A stretch of DNA of 64,000 nt from Aporrectodea caliginosa. Lineage: Eukaryota > Annelida > Clitellata > Crassiclitellata > Lumbricidae. Of this stretch, positions 19,998 to 31,835 are shown piece after piece (the stretch's first letter is position 1; every line of letters starts with the position of its first letter). The notes beneath the pieces were generated by a model. That model searched no databases, was not told the DNA's origin, and worked only from the letters and a program-made list of their open reading frames with translations. The position numbers were made by a program, and so were the translations under genes. The stretch lies in contig JACEVL010000414.1 in the NCBI GenBank assembly GCA_020284085.1, forward strand, positions 1 to 64,000. Direction: 5' to 3'.

Positions 19998-21599
19998 CAG
20001 GGCCGATGAGAGGGGGTCAGGTGGGGTTGCTGCCCCGGGGCCCGGTTCCATGGCAGAGGCCCCTGGCAGGGACACAGAAATGTCTAAAACTTCTTTCAAA
20101 CTGAAGAAACCTGTGGGTTTTGGCCGAATGCAGTCTAATTGCTTCAATTTAATAGCTAGGTAATGAAGTAAATGAGGTACTAGATTGAATTTCTTTACCA
20201 AAATGTAAGCCAATGACGAATGTGACGGTGGAAATGGGACTGAAAAGCTTAGCATGCAGTGTTGTTAACAAAAACGATTTAATAACTGTGAAACTTAACA
20301 GTCACAGTTGCTCAGTCAGAGGATTTAGGAGTGAGCACATGCGGTAACAGAAGTTGGTCATCATTCATCAGAATGGTTTTGGACTATCTGCTGATGCAAA
20401 GTTAACTGATGCAGACAAATTTCGATTTATGACTGAATTATAATACTCCACCAGAATCGTACGCGTTTAATGCGTGGCCAAGAACTTTGCATTAGGCTAC
20501 GCCGCTACGGAGTGCGTATTGCAAAGTTCTAGGCCACGTTAACGTTATAGTTCAATAACTTGAATTTGAAAAACACTGCTTATCAGTGGGCCTATTTTGA
20601 GATTTACCAGCAGTCGGCCTGGAATTGATTTTTCATTTTTTGGAGGCATAAAATTTGTACTGGATATAAATTTCTGAATTGAAATTTGAGTTATTGTCAA
20701 AAAGACTCAAAATAAATAATGCTTTCACTTGCAGCTGGATGCAATTTATCACAATAAATAATTGATATCAAATTACCAATATTTGATATTATAATATTAT
20801 AATTTCATAAAGTTGACAGCGAATTAGAAGATGTATTACCACCAGAAATCGGGAGCACAATAAAGAAAAGAAAGATTGGTGAAAGTCAGGAATGCAAACA
20901 AGAGACAAACAATTCTTCAAAGCCTTGCATTTTCAATTTCATCAAAAGCGAATGAAGCAGCAAATCAATCTGACAATATTGTTGCTAATATGATAGTACA
21001 TGTGGAATTGTAAATGTATGTGGAGTTGATCATGATAGGCTACAGAGCGAGTTGTTGACGTAGTCCATGTAGACAATGCAACACAGCAATTGATGTGCAC
21101 CTCTTGAAATTGAATATCATAATGCGATAAATTTGATTTAACAAATCATTTATCACATTCACACAATTACATTTTCATATTACATTTCTGTAAATTTCTT
21201 TATAATTAGAGGTATAGATGGACCTTTTAAACCAGAAATTGATTTTCACATTTACTTTTACTATTATGATTCAGGGCTTTTAAAAGGAACTTTTAGAACT
21301 GCACGACCCCTTAAAAAGCCATAGTGAATTATTCAAAATCGGATGACAATGAACATTTTAAAACTAGTTTTAACTGCACAAAAATGCTTCTACAGCTGCA
21401 CAAATTCATTTAGAACTGCGCCCTTTTGTGTAGAACTGCACACTAAAAAAAGCCCTGTTATTATTTCCACTTATTATTATTCGTTAAATGTAGTTTGATA
21501 GCGTTTTTCAGACTTACATCAGACTTGGGCTTAATAATGAAAACGAGGGGCCCTGCTGGATGTCTGCCCCGGTGCCCGATTTGTCTCTCGACGCCCATG
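19998..21599. mobile_element. hAT-like non-autonomous element
   Basis: GACAGGGT occurs on both sides (19990-19997 and 21600-21607), an 8-bp target duplication as made by hAT elements. The ends CAGGGCCGATGAGAG and the inverse of CATGGGCGTCGAGAG agree at 11 of 15 positions. The subterminal regions are rich in GGGGCCC. The interior is AT-rich with no complete transposase; a short open stretch near 20830-20955 (PPEIGSTIKKRKIG) is unassigned. Confidence 0.7.
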
Positions 21600-21749
21600 G
21601 ACAGGGTACAGCACTGTGATAGTTCTATTGATGTAGAACGTATTAAATAATGTCTATTGATTTTATCTGAGTAGATCGATTTAGCCTAGTTTGTCTCTAT
21701 ATTGTGTGTAGTTTCTATCATTACGTTTACTGAGGTATAGGCGTATTCA

Positions 21750-21975
21750 CTGGTGTACAGATTTGTACTGTTTGTGTGTCTCTTTGTATCCTGGTGTATC
21801 TCTGCCTCATCAACTTCTGATCGCAGGTCCCTTCGATCGGCTGTAGGCCTACATGGTATCCTTGTCGTCCCTCAAGCTAGGTCATCCACAACCAAGCACG
21901 GACGTTTTGTATTATTGGCCGTGTGCCGCGGAACAGGCCTAGTCCTCCTTTTAAATGCAGAAGTGAGCAATTAGT
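21750..21975 (+). pseudogene. LINE ORF2 C-terminal fragment
   Basis: The frame reads DRRSLRSAVGLHGILVVPQARSST, the C-terminal R-x-LRSS ... LVVPxARSST pattern of CR1/L2 LINEs, then loses similarity. Confidence 0.55.
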
Positions 21976-22009
21976 GTGCCACCTTCCTTGCTCCGCGAGT
22001 GCTTGAAGT

Positions 22010-22140
22010 TATACCCCCAGCCGCCGCCATAGCCGCCGAGCCGCCGAATTTTTGTCCAAGCCGATTAGCCACCGGAAATTTGACGGCATAACCGAAAAAC
22101 CGCCGAGAATTTGTTTACGGCTAGAGGCCGGGAAAAATTC
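22010..22140. repeat. GCCGCC/CCG-rich short repeat
   Basis: Repeated AGCCGCCGAG and related words over ~110 bp, without a coding reading of interest. Confidence 0.5.
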
Positions 22141-23575
22141 AACCAATCCAGCTAGAACAAGCACAAAGTTGTGATTAGGCCTATAAAGTTTTCCCGTTGG
22201 GTTAGTAGTTTGTAGGCTACTTAGTTAGAGCGCAGCAAAAAAGAACGGAGAGTGCTGACGTCAGTTCATGGGCCATGGCCATCTATTGTAAGGGCCCTGT
22301 CCAGGCTGTACTATGTAGGCTATGTTGCATATAATCCCGACATTTACTTCCTGTTTTATTTTTATTCAATGACTTTGTAGATTCTATCATTATGGTGTTG
22401 CTGTCACATTTTATAATATTGGTGTCATAGCAAAAACTTAAAAGTGCGTTGGATTATTGGATTTATTGCTAAGTGCGTATTATTTACTGTAAACTTTCTT
22501 GCGATGGCACCCCGTCAGTGCGGTAGTACTAGTAGTAATACGAAAGGTAAAGTTCAGGCGGCAGTATCGAAAAGAGAGCTCGTCAACAAATTCGTACCAA
22601 CTACGGGAATACCCAGCTATGTTTATCAAACCACATGTTTATCAGATATATTTTTAAAATTAATATAACTCACTTCTTATTGTTAGCAACGCATAATATA
22701 TTGTGATACTACGATGCTAACACCAAACTCTATGCCGCCATGAACAGTCATGCATGCATTTAGAAGCAAGATTTCTTTGTTAGATAAGTAAGTAAAGCAT
22801 TTATTAAATCGCCATTTGCTAGATAAACCAAATGAAGATTTTAATAAAAAGCTATGATATTGCTGCGTTTCGTTTATTTAGGACATTAGCTTCTCACTAC
22901 AATCAATTCCACGATCAGAGAAAACGAGAATATTTTCCACAAAAGAGTTAAAATATTTCAATGCTTTTAAAGAAGGAAACAAAATGGGTCATTGGAAGAT
23001 AATTGGCTGGCGCCTCGTTCGTAACTAGGTCATATGCAAATATAAGCGATGTGATTGAATTTTGATCAGAAGACTTGAGCCTTGACCGTGGCGCCATGGA
23101 AGTTCTTTGATTAGATTAGATTCCGCCGAAAGATGGAGTCGGGAATAGTCTGGTTCTGCGTTGACTTCAGCTCCAACGGTGTTTGTGAAAGTCATGAATG
23201 CATAAAGCAGAGGATCGCTTTGCGTACAGAGAATTTGGTTGAACTTAGAGTCAGTTTATGGCTGGTCCTGAAATTATGTGAATTCTGTCATAAAGTGTGC
23301 AGTTTGACTTGTCTGGAGTGAGCAATTGACATAATCTGGAGTGAGCAATTGACTTATCTGGAGTGTGCAGTGTGTAGTATGAATTTTTTGGAGATTATCT
23401 CAAGTCATCTACACACGATTGCACTCTAGTATCTTAAATGCTCCTTACCAGTTCGCGCACAGTTGGACAGCTTGAAGTATGCAATTGACATTTCTGAGTG
23501 TTTAGCATTAGTTTACGCTGACAGTCGGTGATAAGATTCGGTCCCACACGAAGTCAGGGCGACATCAGGAATTGG
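22141..23575. other. Non-coding, no recognised gene
   Basis: An open frame at 22444-22668 and another at 23133-23321 show no recognised domain. A short tandem repeat of GGAGTGAGCAATTGACxTATCT occurs near 23305-23370. Nothing else was identified. Confidence 0.4.
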
Positions 23576-23579
23576 TTGC

Positions 23580-23835
23580 AGATTATCACCACCGTCACCA
23601 TGAACACCGCCACGACTGCTACTACCACCACCGAACCACCCCACCACCATCATTATCGTCATCGTCACCAGTGTAACCACAACCAGAACCACAACAGTCA
23701 CTACCACCCCGCCACAATCCTCATCACCACAACCACCACCACAATGAATAAAACAAGCACCACCACAACCACCAGTACCACCACCTCTACCACTGCCACC
23801 TCCATCACCACCAAAACAACAATATCTACCAACAC
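23580..23835. repeat. CAC/ACC-rich trinucleotide tract
   Basis: Imperfect CAC/CCA/ACC triplets over ~250 bp. The Thr/His-rich open frame across it is an artefact of base composition. Confidence 0.85.
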
Positions 23836-24109
23836 CAAGGTCGGGCTCTGTTTTCTGACCAACAAAAACTCATTTTTTCATTTAATGAGAGGCTCCAATT
23901 TAAACGCATTGCTTAGATGATAGTTTTTTTTTTTGCTAAGTCTACAAATGTTAATGAAAACAGCTGAAACAGAGACTGTATTTTGAGTTCAGAAGATGCC
24001 GCTGTCGAAATGGAAACAAGATAATTTATTCGAAATCAACTTCACCCTCGTTTTAATTTGAAAACAGGATTGCATTGTGTATTCTTTCTGTATTCGTTAA
24101 TTCTTCCAA

Positions 24110-24375
24110 TTTGTAAGTAAGTAAGTAAGTATATTCTTTATTTAACCAGCTGCATAACCGCACTTTGGTTTACATGAAATTACACATTATAAAGCATTCT
24201 TGTTAAAAACGTTTTTCTCATTAAGTTGTCAGCCTGTATGACAATTCGGTCATGTGGTCTGGGACGCAGAGAATAGGGGAGTGTCTTTAGGCCTACAGGA
24301 GGGAGGAGCGGGTTCAGTACATGGCCGGGGTCCGCCAAGGCAGCAATCGCCAATGTTTCACCACACTTATACATT
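24110..24375 (-). pseudogene. LINE ORF2 C-terminal fragment with (TAAG)n tail
   Basis: The minus frame has ADPGHVLNPLLPP and LPYSLRPRPHDRIV, matching the family at 19545-19985. The (TAAG)n tract at 24112-24130 is the 3' tail. 5' truncated. Confidence 0.7.
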
Positions 24376-24379
24376 ATGT

Positions 24380-24895
24380 ATGCATGCTTGTATGTATGTA
24401 TGTATGTATGTATGCATGCATGCATGAATGTATATTGTATAAGTATGTTTGAATGCATGAATGAATGTATTAATTGATGCAAAATGCTGATGAAATGCAG
24501 TCAAAGATAATGGGATTGTGTGTTGCATTAACAGTAGCCTAGGCCTACGTTTCGTACAAATATCAATGAAAATATATTTTAAGCCTTATATCTGTAAATA
24601 AACAGGAAATAGATAGCAAGATCTGTAATAAGCACTGTATTCTAAGTTTAAAAAAATAAACAAGTAAGTAGGAGAACTGGCTTGTGGCATACTTAACAGA
24701 AAATGTTTTGTCCTGGTTCACATTTACGTGTTTGTTTGACTGCATTAAATATAATTAATTGAGAAATGAACAATGTTGCTTTACTGTCACATGAATCATA
24801 CATAACCTGACCCTGACAAAATCATGTTTACCAATGACACAATGACTGGGGTACAGCTTCTTGTTAACAATTACTGGAAAAAGAACCGTTAGAAC
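24380..24895. other. CATG/TATG-rich tract and unassigned sequence
   Basis: Imperfect TATG/CATG tetranucleotides at 24380-24470, followed by AT-rich sequence with no recognised feature. Confidence 0.5.
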
Positions 24896-26075
24896 TCAAA
24901 GCAATTTTGAAATATTTCACCACGAATTAATTTAGCTGTGTGCATTAAATGAATAGCATCAGCAATTTTGGCTTCAGCCAGTGCTAGCCAAACATTCTTC
25001 TTGTAAGTCAGTAAAACTTCTTTAACATGATTAAAAGCGGTCAGACCTGGTAAATTATTATTATCATTATTATTAGACTGTCATTTATAGCGCGCCTAAA
25101 CAAAATAAGGAATCTGGCACAAAAGCGCGAAACAGAAAAAAATCAATCACAGTAAACCTTAAAGAAATATGTTTTAAGGCTAGTTTTGAAAAATCGATAA
25201 TGTTGAGGATTTGCTTATAAAGTCAGGGAGTTTGTTCCATTCAGCCGGGCCGGCTAGTGCAAATGCACGGGGTCCAAACTTTCTGAGTGATCGTGTGACA
25301 ACAAAGTCAGTTTGAGATGAAGATCGTAGTCCTCGTCTGGATTGGAGAGATAAATATGGTGTAACAAGTGATGACACATAAGAAGGAGATGAATTTGTAT
25401 GGACTCGATACATCAGAACACAGATTTTGAAATTTATGCGGGCTTGTATGGGAAGCCAGTGTAGTTCACGAAGGGTGGGGTGAAGAGATCATGAGGAGTT
25501 AAGTTTGTGATAAGCTTTGCAGCATAATGGAGAACAGTGGTAAGATGCTGAATGGTGGATGCAGGGAGACCATAGAGGACTGAGTTGCAATAATCAATTC
25601 TAGAGATGACCAAGGCCTGTATTAGTGTGCGGAGACATTTTCGTTTAGACTTTTCTTGACTTGCCTTATGCGTCTGAGATGGAAGAAACAGTAATCTCTT
25701 TTTGAAACAAGTTGCATGTGATCTCTGTCTATCCTGGTCATAGGATATGCAGTTGAATTGCGAAATATAAATGTCAAATACTTCAATAAGCTTAAACATT
25801 AAAGTACTTGCATTGCTAGCTCTAACATCTTCACTATAATAAATTACTTCTGCAAATGCAGTAGATTCCACTCGCATGTTACACCACGGTTTCCTTTCAG
25901 CAACTTCACTTGATGTGTCTACACGTGATGCTTTGCGATATTAATCTAGCAAGCAAATCGGGTGATATTTTGCTTCAATTGCAACCAATTCACCACTACT
26001 CAACTTAGCAAGTAACACATGGTCATAAATTAATTCAGTACATAATTTAGTAATTTCAAGTGTCATATTATAATT
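24895..26075 (-). pseudogene. Relic of an unrecognised repeat-associated gene, split by a LINE
   Basis: On the minus strand, ~26075-25745 reads as one coherent segment with one stop (LLAKLSSGELVAIEAKYHP ..., then RVESTAFAEVIYYSEDVR ... MFKLIEVFDIYI). After an inserted LINE (25060-25740) a coherent ~53-residue segment resumes at 25050-24895 (NVWLALAEAKIADAIHLMH ... LIRGEIFQ). This resembles uncharacterised multi-copy proteins I associate with invertebrate and fish genomes, but I cannot name the family. The two flanks may belong to one gene; that is inference. Confidence 0.45.
25060..25740 (-). pseudogene. L2/CR1-type LINE ORF2 C-terminal half
   Basis: The minus strand reads ...LIQALVISRIDYCNSVLYGLP..., then after a frame change RRGLRSSSQTDFVVTRSLRKFGPRAFALAGPAEWNKLP, the C-terminal region of L2/CR1 ORF2. 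The 3' end is TAGGCGCGCTATAAATGA-like (25079-25092) followed by an ATTATTATTATC-type tail. It sits inside the unrecognised coding relic. Confidence 0.75.
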
Positions 26076-26079
26076 CCCC

Positions 26080-26690
26080 GATTTATGTATCGTATACGTA
26101 TAATTGCATATCTTGTAATCCTAACACAGGATTAGGGTTGCTCGTTACCGAAACTCTGTAATACTGGTACGCAATCGGCGGCGTTGTAAATTAAAAAATG
26201 ACGGAGTAGGATCGGAGTTAAGTAGCGACTTCGACGATCTTAAAGTGCCGTAAAAGTTGATCCATCGTTACCCGCGGATAGAATCCAACTCGCTATTTCA
26301 TATGTAGGCCTACCTTGGTTACGCCGTATAGCTTTCAGCGCGAATCTCCAAATTTTAACAGGCTCGGGACATTTTATCTGTAACCAGACATAAAGCATTT
26401 TTAATTTAATTTAATTTAATTTTTAATGGTAGCATCTTGAGGGTTTGAAGGGTCCTGTAAATCGCACATACATTTTTTGTCTCATTGCGCTATCTTGGTA
26501 AACATCGATTTTAAGATCGTTAGACGATTTACCGAATCGTATTATATTTTATGTTCCAACTTTGCATAAAAGTCCTGCCATCGATTGCAGCGTTATAGGT
26601 TGGTTTAAACAACCTTCTATTCTGTTACAGAAATTACCCAAGATCAAAGCAAACAATTTGTTTCCCCGTAGATCCCCCCTCAAAGACCGA
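26080..26690. other. Non-coding, no recognised gene
   Basis: Apart from a short (TTTAA)n-type run at 26400-26425, no feature was identified. Confidence 0.4.
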
Positions 26691-27115
26691 CCCACACCTC
26701 AGCGTGGTGAAGGGGTGTTAACAACTCAGTAGAAGATTGCCTGCAGAGGCTATGCCATCAGTGGTGAAGGCCAAGCTGAAGTACCACCTAGGGCGCTACG
26801 CGAGGTGGAAAGGCTCTGCAGGAACCCTGAAAGGTTGGCTAACGTGGGCGGCAAAGGCCTGGGCAGCAGCAGGTCTTGTATCATGGTAAGGCGGAAAATG
26901 AATTGAGGTATCATTAACGGCTTACACATGAAAAGTTCGATCATAGTGAGTTGCCACAATGATCAACCACTGCGAGGTGGAAAGACGTGGGAACCTGCCA
27001 CCTTACTTTCCCAATCAGCAACATGGACAGTCACACACAAAAAATAACATAAGACTTGTCCATGGAGCGACCAACCCTCGGATCGAGGATGGTTGAAGAC
27101 AAGACAAGATCCTTA
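26690..27115 (+). mobile_element. RTE-like 3' end or derived SINE
   Basis: The 3' part CCAACCCTCGGATCGAGGATGGTTGAAGACAAGACAAG parallels the end of the RTE element at 19335-19370 (GACCCTCGAAGCGAGGATGGCTGAGAACAGAACAG), including the CCTCG...CGAGG stem-loop. Upstream sequence has no intact ORF. Confidence 0.5.
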
Positions 27116-27219
27116 CACCCTATGGTACGCTTACGATCCGAACCAACAGTTAAAAATAGATTACCGGTCATGATATCACCGGTCTTAGCAACTTTAATTG
27201 CACCGCTATTCTTGGTAGC

Positions 27220-27535
27220 ACCATCTAATGTATAGGTATGTGAAAGCGCTCTCTAGGGCCTGAAGATAAACCTCAATGCTAACCAAAACCACAATCACCC
27301 ATCTTTTTCAATCACTCTTTCTCTAAGTACTCACCTGTCAACTGAAACCATATTGTCTAGGCAAAATACACTGCAGAAATCCGTTGCATATAATGCTGCT
27401 ACTGAACCCTTCAATTAAATACTTATCGTCTAGGTATGTGTAAGCGCTCTCTAGGACGTGAAGGCAAACCTCTATGCTAACCAAAACCACAATCACCCAC
27501 CTTTTTCAATCACTCTTCTCTAAGTGCTCACTAGT
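27220..27535. repeat. Tandem duplication, ~200-bp period
   Basis: The block TAGGTATGTG...AAGCGCTCTCTAGG ... CCAAAACCACAATCACCC occurs at ~27228 and again at ~27430 with several substitutions. Confidence 0.75.
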
Positions 27536-28035
27536 GCGGTCCAAACTTACATGGGGAAAATATTTGTTCAAAATATGCTGCTCCACAAGTCAGCCCCTGT
27601 TACACTTGACTAGAAGACTCTGTATTGAAAAAATTGAAGAGATCTGAGCATGTTTAGAGTCGCTAGGTTTTGACACTTTTTGTAGAAATTGCAAAAATTG
27701 TGCATCTGACGAGTTAATAGCTGCATTATGAATTAAAATTAGCACGAATGAACATCAAGCACCATCTTTCTAAATCATGATCAATATGCCAACTGTATTT
27801 AAGTAACTAAAAGAATAATGAGCTTATATACAAATAAAACACTTGTGTCAAGTACTTTCTGATAGATATACGGTTGTTGGCTTATAGCGAATTTTTTAAT
27901 ATTGCATGCCAACTTTTCATTACAATTCGTTTCATATACAATTGGATTGTTCAATATTGCTCTGTATGCTGTGAAGCCAGCCTTGAATATGAAATAAGCT
28001 TACAGCACATGTTTTTTCACTTTCTGCAATAAAAG
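27536..28035. other. Non-coding, no recognised feature
   Basis: AT-rich sequence without recognised motifs, adjoining the truncated polymerase relic. Confidence 0.4.
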
Positions 28036-28036
28036 C

Positions 28037-31000
28037 TCATACTTGACAAAGGTCCACCTCGAGTAAGAATCCTTCGGGTGCGTCGTCCGGTGTTGCCAGT
28101 ATTTCGTTTAGAAAATCTGGCGAATCTTCACACCAACTAAATCCGCCGACTGGTAGCATTTGTTGCATAGCCCAACCGTACTAGTTATTTGCATCCAGAT
28201 ACATAATCCAGTTGTTTGGCTACGTGGTATCGTGGTCAGGGCATTGTGGATTGTTGGCTTTTGCGAATCTCTTGGATACCATCGATACTCCACCTCGAAG
28301 ACCTCTTTCAAAGAATAAATGCATGTCGATGTCGGTCAACAGTTCGAGTTCGACTTTTATCTTTTTTAACAACGCGTCCCAAGCCATTTTAGGTAGAGTG
28401 GTAGACTGAAGTAATATGCTGGGTCTAGCTGATAATGCTTCATCGATGTGGCTCTGAAAGTTTCGAAAACATCAGCGAGAAGAAGCACATCCGTGCGGAG
28501 ATATAGGTCGTGGTAGTCACCCATTGTTTTACAGTCAAACTCCTTCCAAACTTGTTTGGCGTGTTGATAGTCAGTGTCTGAAATATGTTCTCTGGTTAAC
28601 TTACTGTAGAATGCCTCCTTTGGTGGGAGCTGGCTTTCTTCGAAACGATTGAAGCTATCTATGTATTCATAGGGATACACACCTTTTCGCCTCAATAAAT
28701 CTAGTTTTGTAACATTGGAGGCTGTGATTTTTAGATCATCCAGTGATAGATTGCTTGACAACTTGTCCAACGAACTATTTAAGAACTGGAGACTGTCGAT
28801 AAACTGCAGCTGGTCTAAGCTGAATGTCATATATCTTTCCATATTATTTGGGATGCAGGTGATTTTCTCAGCCTCGTAGCCACTCATTGCCTGCATAATC
28901 AAATGGCTGTCATAGCCACGAAGATTGTGAAAGACGACTGGCACTTTGCACTTATCGGGGTATATGCGAAGCTTGAGATTGCACTCATTATGAGCTGCTC
29001 CACGAAAGTTACCAGTTATATGACAATGATCACGGACCCTTTCCATTTCTAATGCATCTCCGCAGATGTGGCACTCGGTAGCCTCACGGAATAATTGGTG
29101 ATCAGTCTCTGTCATGACCATCTTCGCCGCATTAGCCAATTTTTATTTAATACTAGCAATTTTTACCCGGCGTTCGCCCGGGTTTTCCCCAGGCGTAATT
29201 TTTAACGGCGGCAAATAAAGGCTACTTACTTACTATATTTGCTGATGGGCTTCAAATATTTAAAAATGTCCATATATCTGAATGGAAACGATATTTAGAG
29301 GTGAACATAGTTGCTTTGCCCGTGTACTGCACGGGTTATCTCTACCTTATAATTATAGGCAATATTATTATTTTGTTCCCCGTTCTTTACGGTTTATCTC
29401 TACCTGAAATAGGCGTATTATTTTGTTCCCCGTACTCATGGACTTCTATATAATAGCTAGCCAGCTATTATTAAGACGTCTATGCCCGTACTACACGGGT
29501 TATTTCTAAATTATAATAGGCGTATTATTTGCCGTTGGCCAGCGTGACGTAAGATTGCATATTTAGCCGCGTGACGTAATTTAAGATTGCATATTAATTT
29601 TAGTGACGTGGACAAATGGGCATGCTTATAATGTCCATAAATCGGAATTGAAAGCAAATTATGAGCTGAAAGTAATTGGGATGAGATAGAAATTCGAATA
29701 GCTAAAGTAAGTTTCGAGTTGCTTTGACCTAGAAAATCGGCAATGGCCGTGGTTGCAAAAATGTGAGCTTAGTGTAATTAGGTCACCAAATCTGTAAATG
29801 GTTGCGCTGACCTAGAAATTCGCCCGTGGCGACTTCTGATTGGTTGCTATATGCTCCGTGTGACGTAAGATTGCTTATTAAGCATGCGTGACGTGAACAA
29901 ATGGCCTTACTATGGGCGGTATTGAAATAAGCTCGCTGAAAAGTTAAATTTAAAATGGCCATATATCGGCGTTTAAATAAAATTGCGAACTGAAAATAGT
30001 CGCGTTGACCTAGACGTTGCGTAATAATGCTTTGTAAATTTTTTCAACTCGCTAAACCGTTCCGTTTCGGAGCCTTTAGCCGGACAGCGATGCATTGCAA
30101 ACATACATACATACATACGGAAGGACAAACTTTAAGAATTATAGTATAAGATTAATCAGCTCACCCTGTTGGCGATAAAGGAACTCCTCTACAGCATTCT
30201 CTCCGCGATAAAGTACGGGTTTGTGTGAGAGACCATCACTACGAACCACTAGGTAACAGAAGCTGCATGGTTTCTGCTCAGCGATGAGTCTGGTATTAGT
30301 TTCTTCGAGGTATTCATTTTTGACTGGGACATTTAGCGCTTCAAAATCGGCATAAATAATGTATGGAACTCGCATTTGTTTGTGGTGATTCTGAAATTTG
30401 AGTATAGTTTTACCTTCTTCAGGCATCACAATCCTCTGCGGTTTCGTGCTAATGCCTTTACAATCTTTAATATGAGCTAGCAGCAGGTCTTGCCTAGAGT
30501 ATGGATGCAAACAGCGGTGACATGGAAATCTTTAATCCAGACATAATGCTGATTCTCATCGTCGGCTAGTAATAGAAGGTCAACATTGTGATCTGTGTTC
30601 TGGTTTGATACACGGATCGGATACAACCCCTTGTTCCACCCAAACACGCATACCGATACGCCTAGATTCTGTCGTTCAAAGTTATCGCTGCTGGTTACCT
30701 CTACTGGAAATTTGATTCCAGTGAAATCCAGCTTGTTGAGGTGGGCACGATATTTGCTTGGGCGCTGAGGATCTTTTTTTACTGGGTACATTGCTGATAA
30801 AACCGCCCACTCAAAACAGCGGTTGTCATTATTTTGTACATTGATAACTGATTGAGGAGGTAGGTATTTTGGTGTTGGAAAGTAACTATTACCTCGAATT
30901 GGTTTATATCTTGCAGTACCAATGTCAAGTGCCACAACTCGCTTCACCCTCCAACCAGACCCCTCTCTGGTAAACCCTCTAGATGTTTTAGAATTTTAGC

Positions 31001-31388
31001 CTTTGTCTCCTGCAGGGACTTACAAGTTGCACCTGCATTGAGAACTTCATATGCCTTTGTCCTGAAATAGGCAGTCGTTTTAATTGTGTTGTCTGTTGTG
31101 AGTCCTAATTTTTCAAATTCAACTGTTAACATTGCTGAGTATTTTATACCATCATGTCTAGTCAGGTCTTTATTTATAAGGGTCTCAAATCTCAATGCTA
31201 GATTCCATTGCACTCAAGTACGAAAGTGGATCGCTCTCTAATCCATGATCAATAGGTACCACTGTTCGGTAATCTCTCAAAAACTTGTTGGCGAACTCTT
31301 TCTGTAGTAGAATAGGTGGTAGTGGTCCGCCTTTATCCTTCTCAAATAGCAGCTGCTCAATGTACTCATCCATACTCGATGATGCCAT
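28037..31388 (-). pseudogene. Protein-primed family B DNA polymerase relic, virus/Polinton-like
   Basis: Successive minus-strand frames from an ATG at 31388 make up the N-terminal and exonuclease parts of a protein-primed B-family DNA polymerase. Visible landmarks are YADFEAL (exonuclease I, ~30350), a CHICGDAL ... RDHCHITG ... HNECNLKLR zinc-finger-like insert (~29060-28970), FHNLRGYDSH (exonuclease II), [13 protein letters not shown] (exonuclease III, ~28500) and a DANNLYG-type polymerase motif A (~28190). Similarity then stops near 28040, so motifs B and C are missing. At least three frameshifts (near 31200, 30490 and 28378) and a Helitron (29153-30151) break the gene. The enzyme would replicate a linear genome with terminal proteins; this copy is dead. 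Confidence 0.85.
29153..30151 (-). mobile_element. Non-autonomous Helitron in the polymerase gene
   Basis: On the minus strand the element starts with TC (30151-30150) and ends with CTAG (29156-29153), inserted between a host A and T with no target duplication. An ACCCGG/CCGGGT stem with a 7-base loop lies 8 bases before the CTAG end. These are the textbook Helitron ends. Taking out 29153-30151 puts the two polymerase halves in the same frame apart from one stop near the junction. The interior has repeated CACGGGTTATCTCTA words and a (CATA)n run near 30104; no helicase is encoded. Confidence 0.85.
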
Positions 31389-31574
31389 CCAAAATATTTC
31401 TTGTGTTTGGTTAATAACAAAAATCTTAATATTTTATACAAAATATTTATTCAATTGATTTTTTTTATATATTATTGTTTCCTTCACTTTATTTAAAATT
31501 TATTATATTTTCTTGATCTGATAATATCATATTCACAGTTCATACATAAACCAAATCATTTGTTCAATTGGTAT
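31389..31574. other. AT-rich intergenic sequence
   Basis: Short AT-rich spacer between two minus-strand genes of the virus-like element. An AATAAA-type signal for the upstream Cys-rich gene is not obvious. Confidence 0.4.
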
Positions 31575-31835
31575 TCAAATTGTGATTGATGAAAGTCGTT
31601 TGCACTCTTCTCGAAACTCACGAACAAGCTTAAATTTAGCGGTGTAATAGCCACAATCCATGCAGAAATCTATTAATCGTGTTTTAATGCCCCTACCACA
31701 TCTAGCGCATGGTTTCGTTCCACCACCATTACGCAACAGAGATAGATGAGTAAAACAATACTTCCCGATGCACCTACGAGAGCAGAAAGTTGTTTTACCG
31801 ATTGAAAGATATTTGCACGAATTTTTCCCTATCAT
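31575..31835 (-). CDS. Small Cys-rich zinc-ribbon-like protein
   Basis: An 86-codon intact frame starting with ATG. It has CSRRCIGKYCFTH near residues 18-30, then PCARCGRGIK and FCMDCGYY, giving paired CxxC motifs as in a zinc ribbon, and a charged C-terminal helix. It lies just upstream of the polymerase on the same strand and opposite the plus-strand gene cluster. I take it as a small accessory or regulatory protein of the virus-like element; no precise function can be assigned. Confidence 0.6.
   Translation of the reverse strand: MIGKNSCKYLSIGKTTFCSRRCIGKYCFTHLSLLRNGGGTKPCARCGRGIKTRLIDFCMDCGYYTAKFKLVREFREECKRLSSITI

Noticed and set aside
22444..22668. 74-aa ORF starting in a plausible context
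   Set aside because: No recognised domain, no splice or repeat context to support it.
23528..23920. Thr/His-rich 130-aa ORF
   Set aside because: Caused by the CAC/ACC triplet tract; no domain and no codon-bias sign of a gene.
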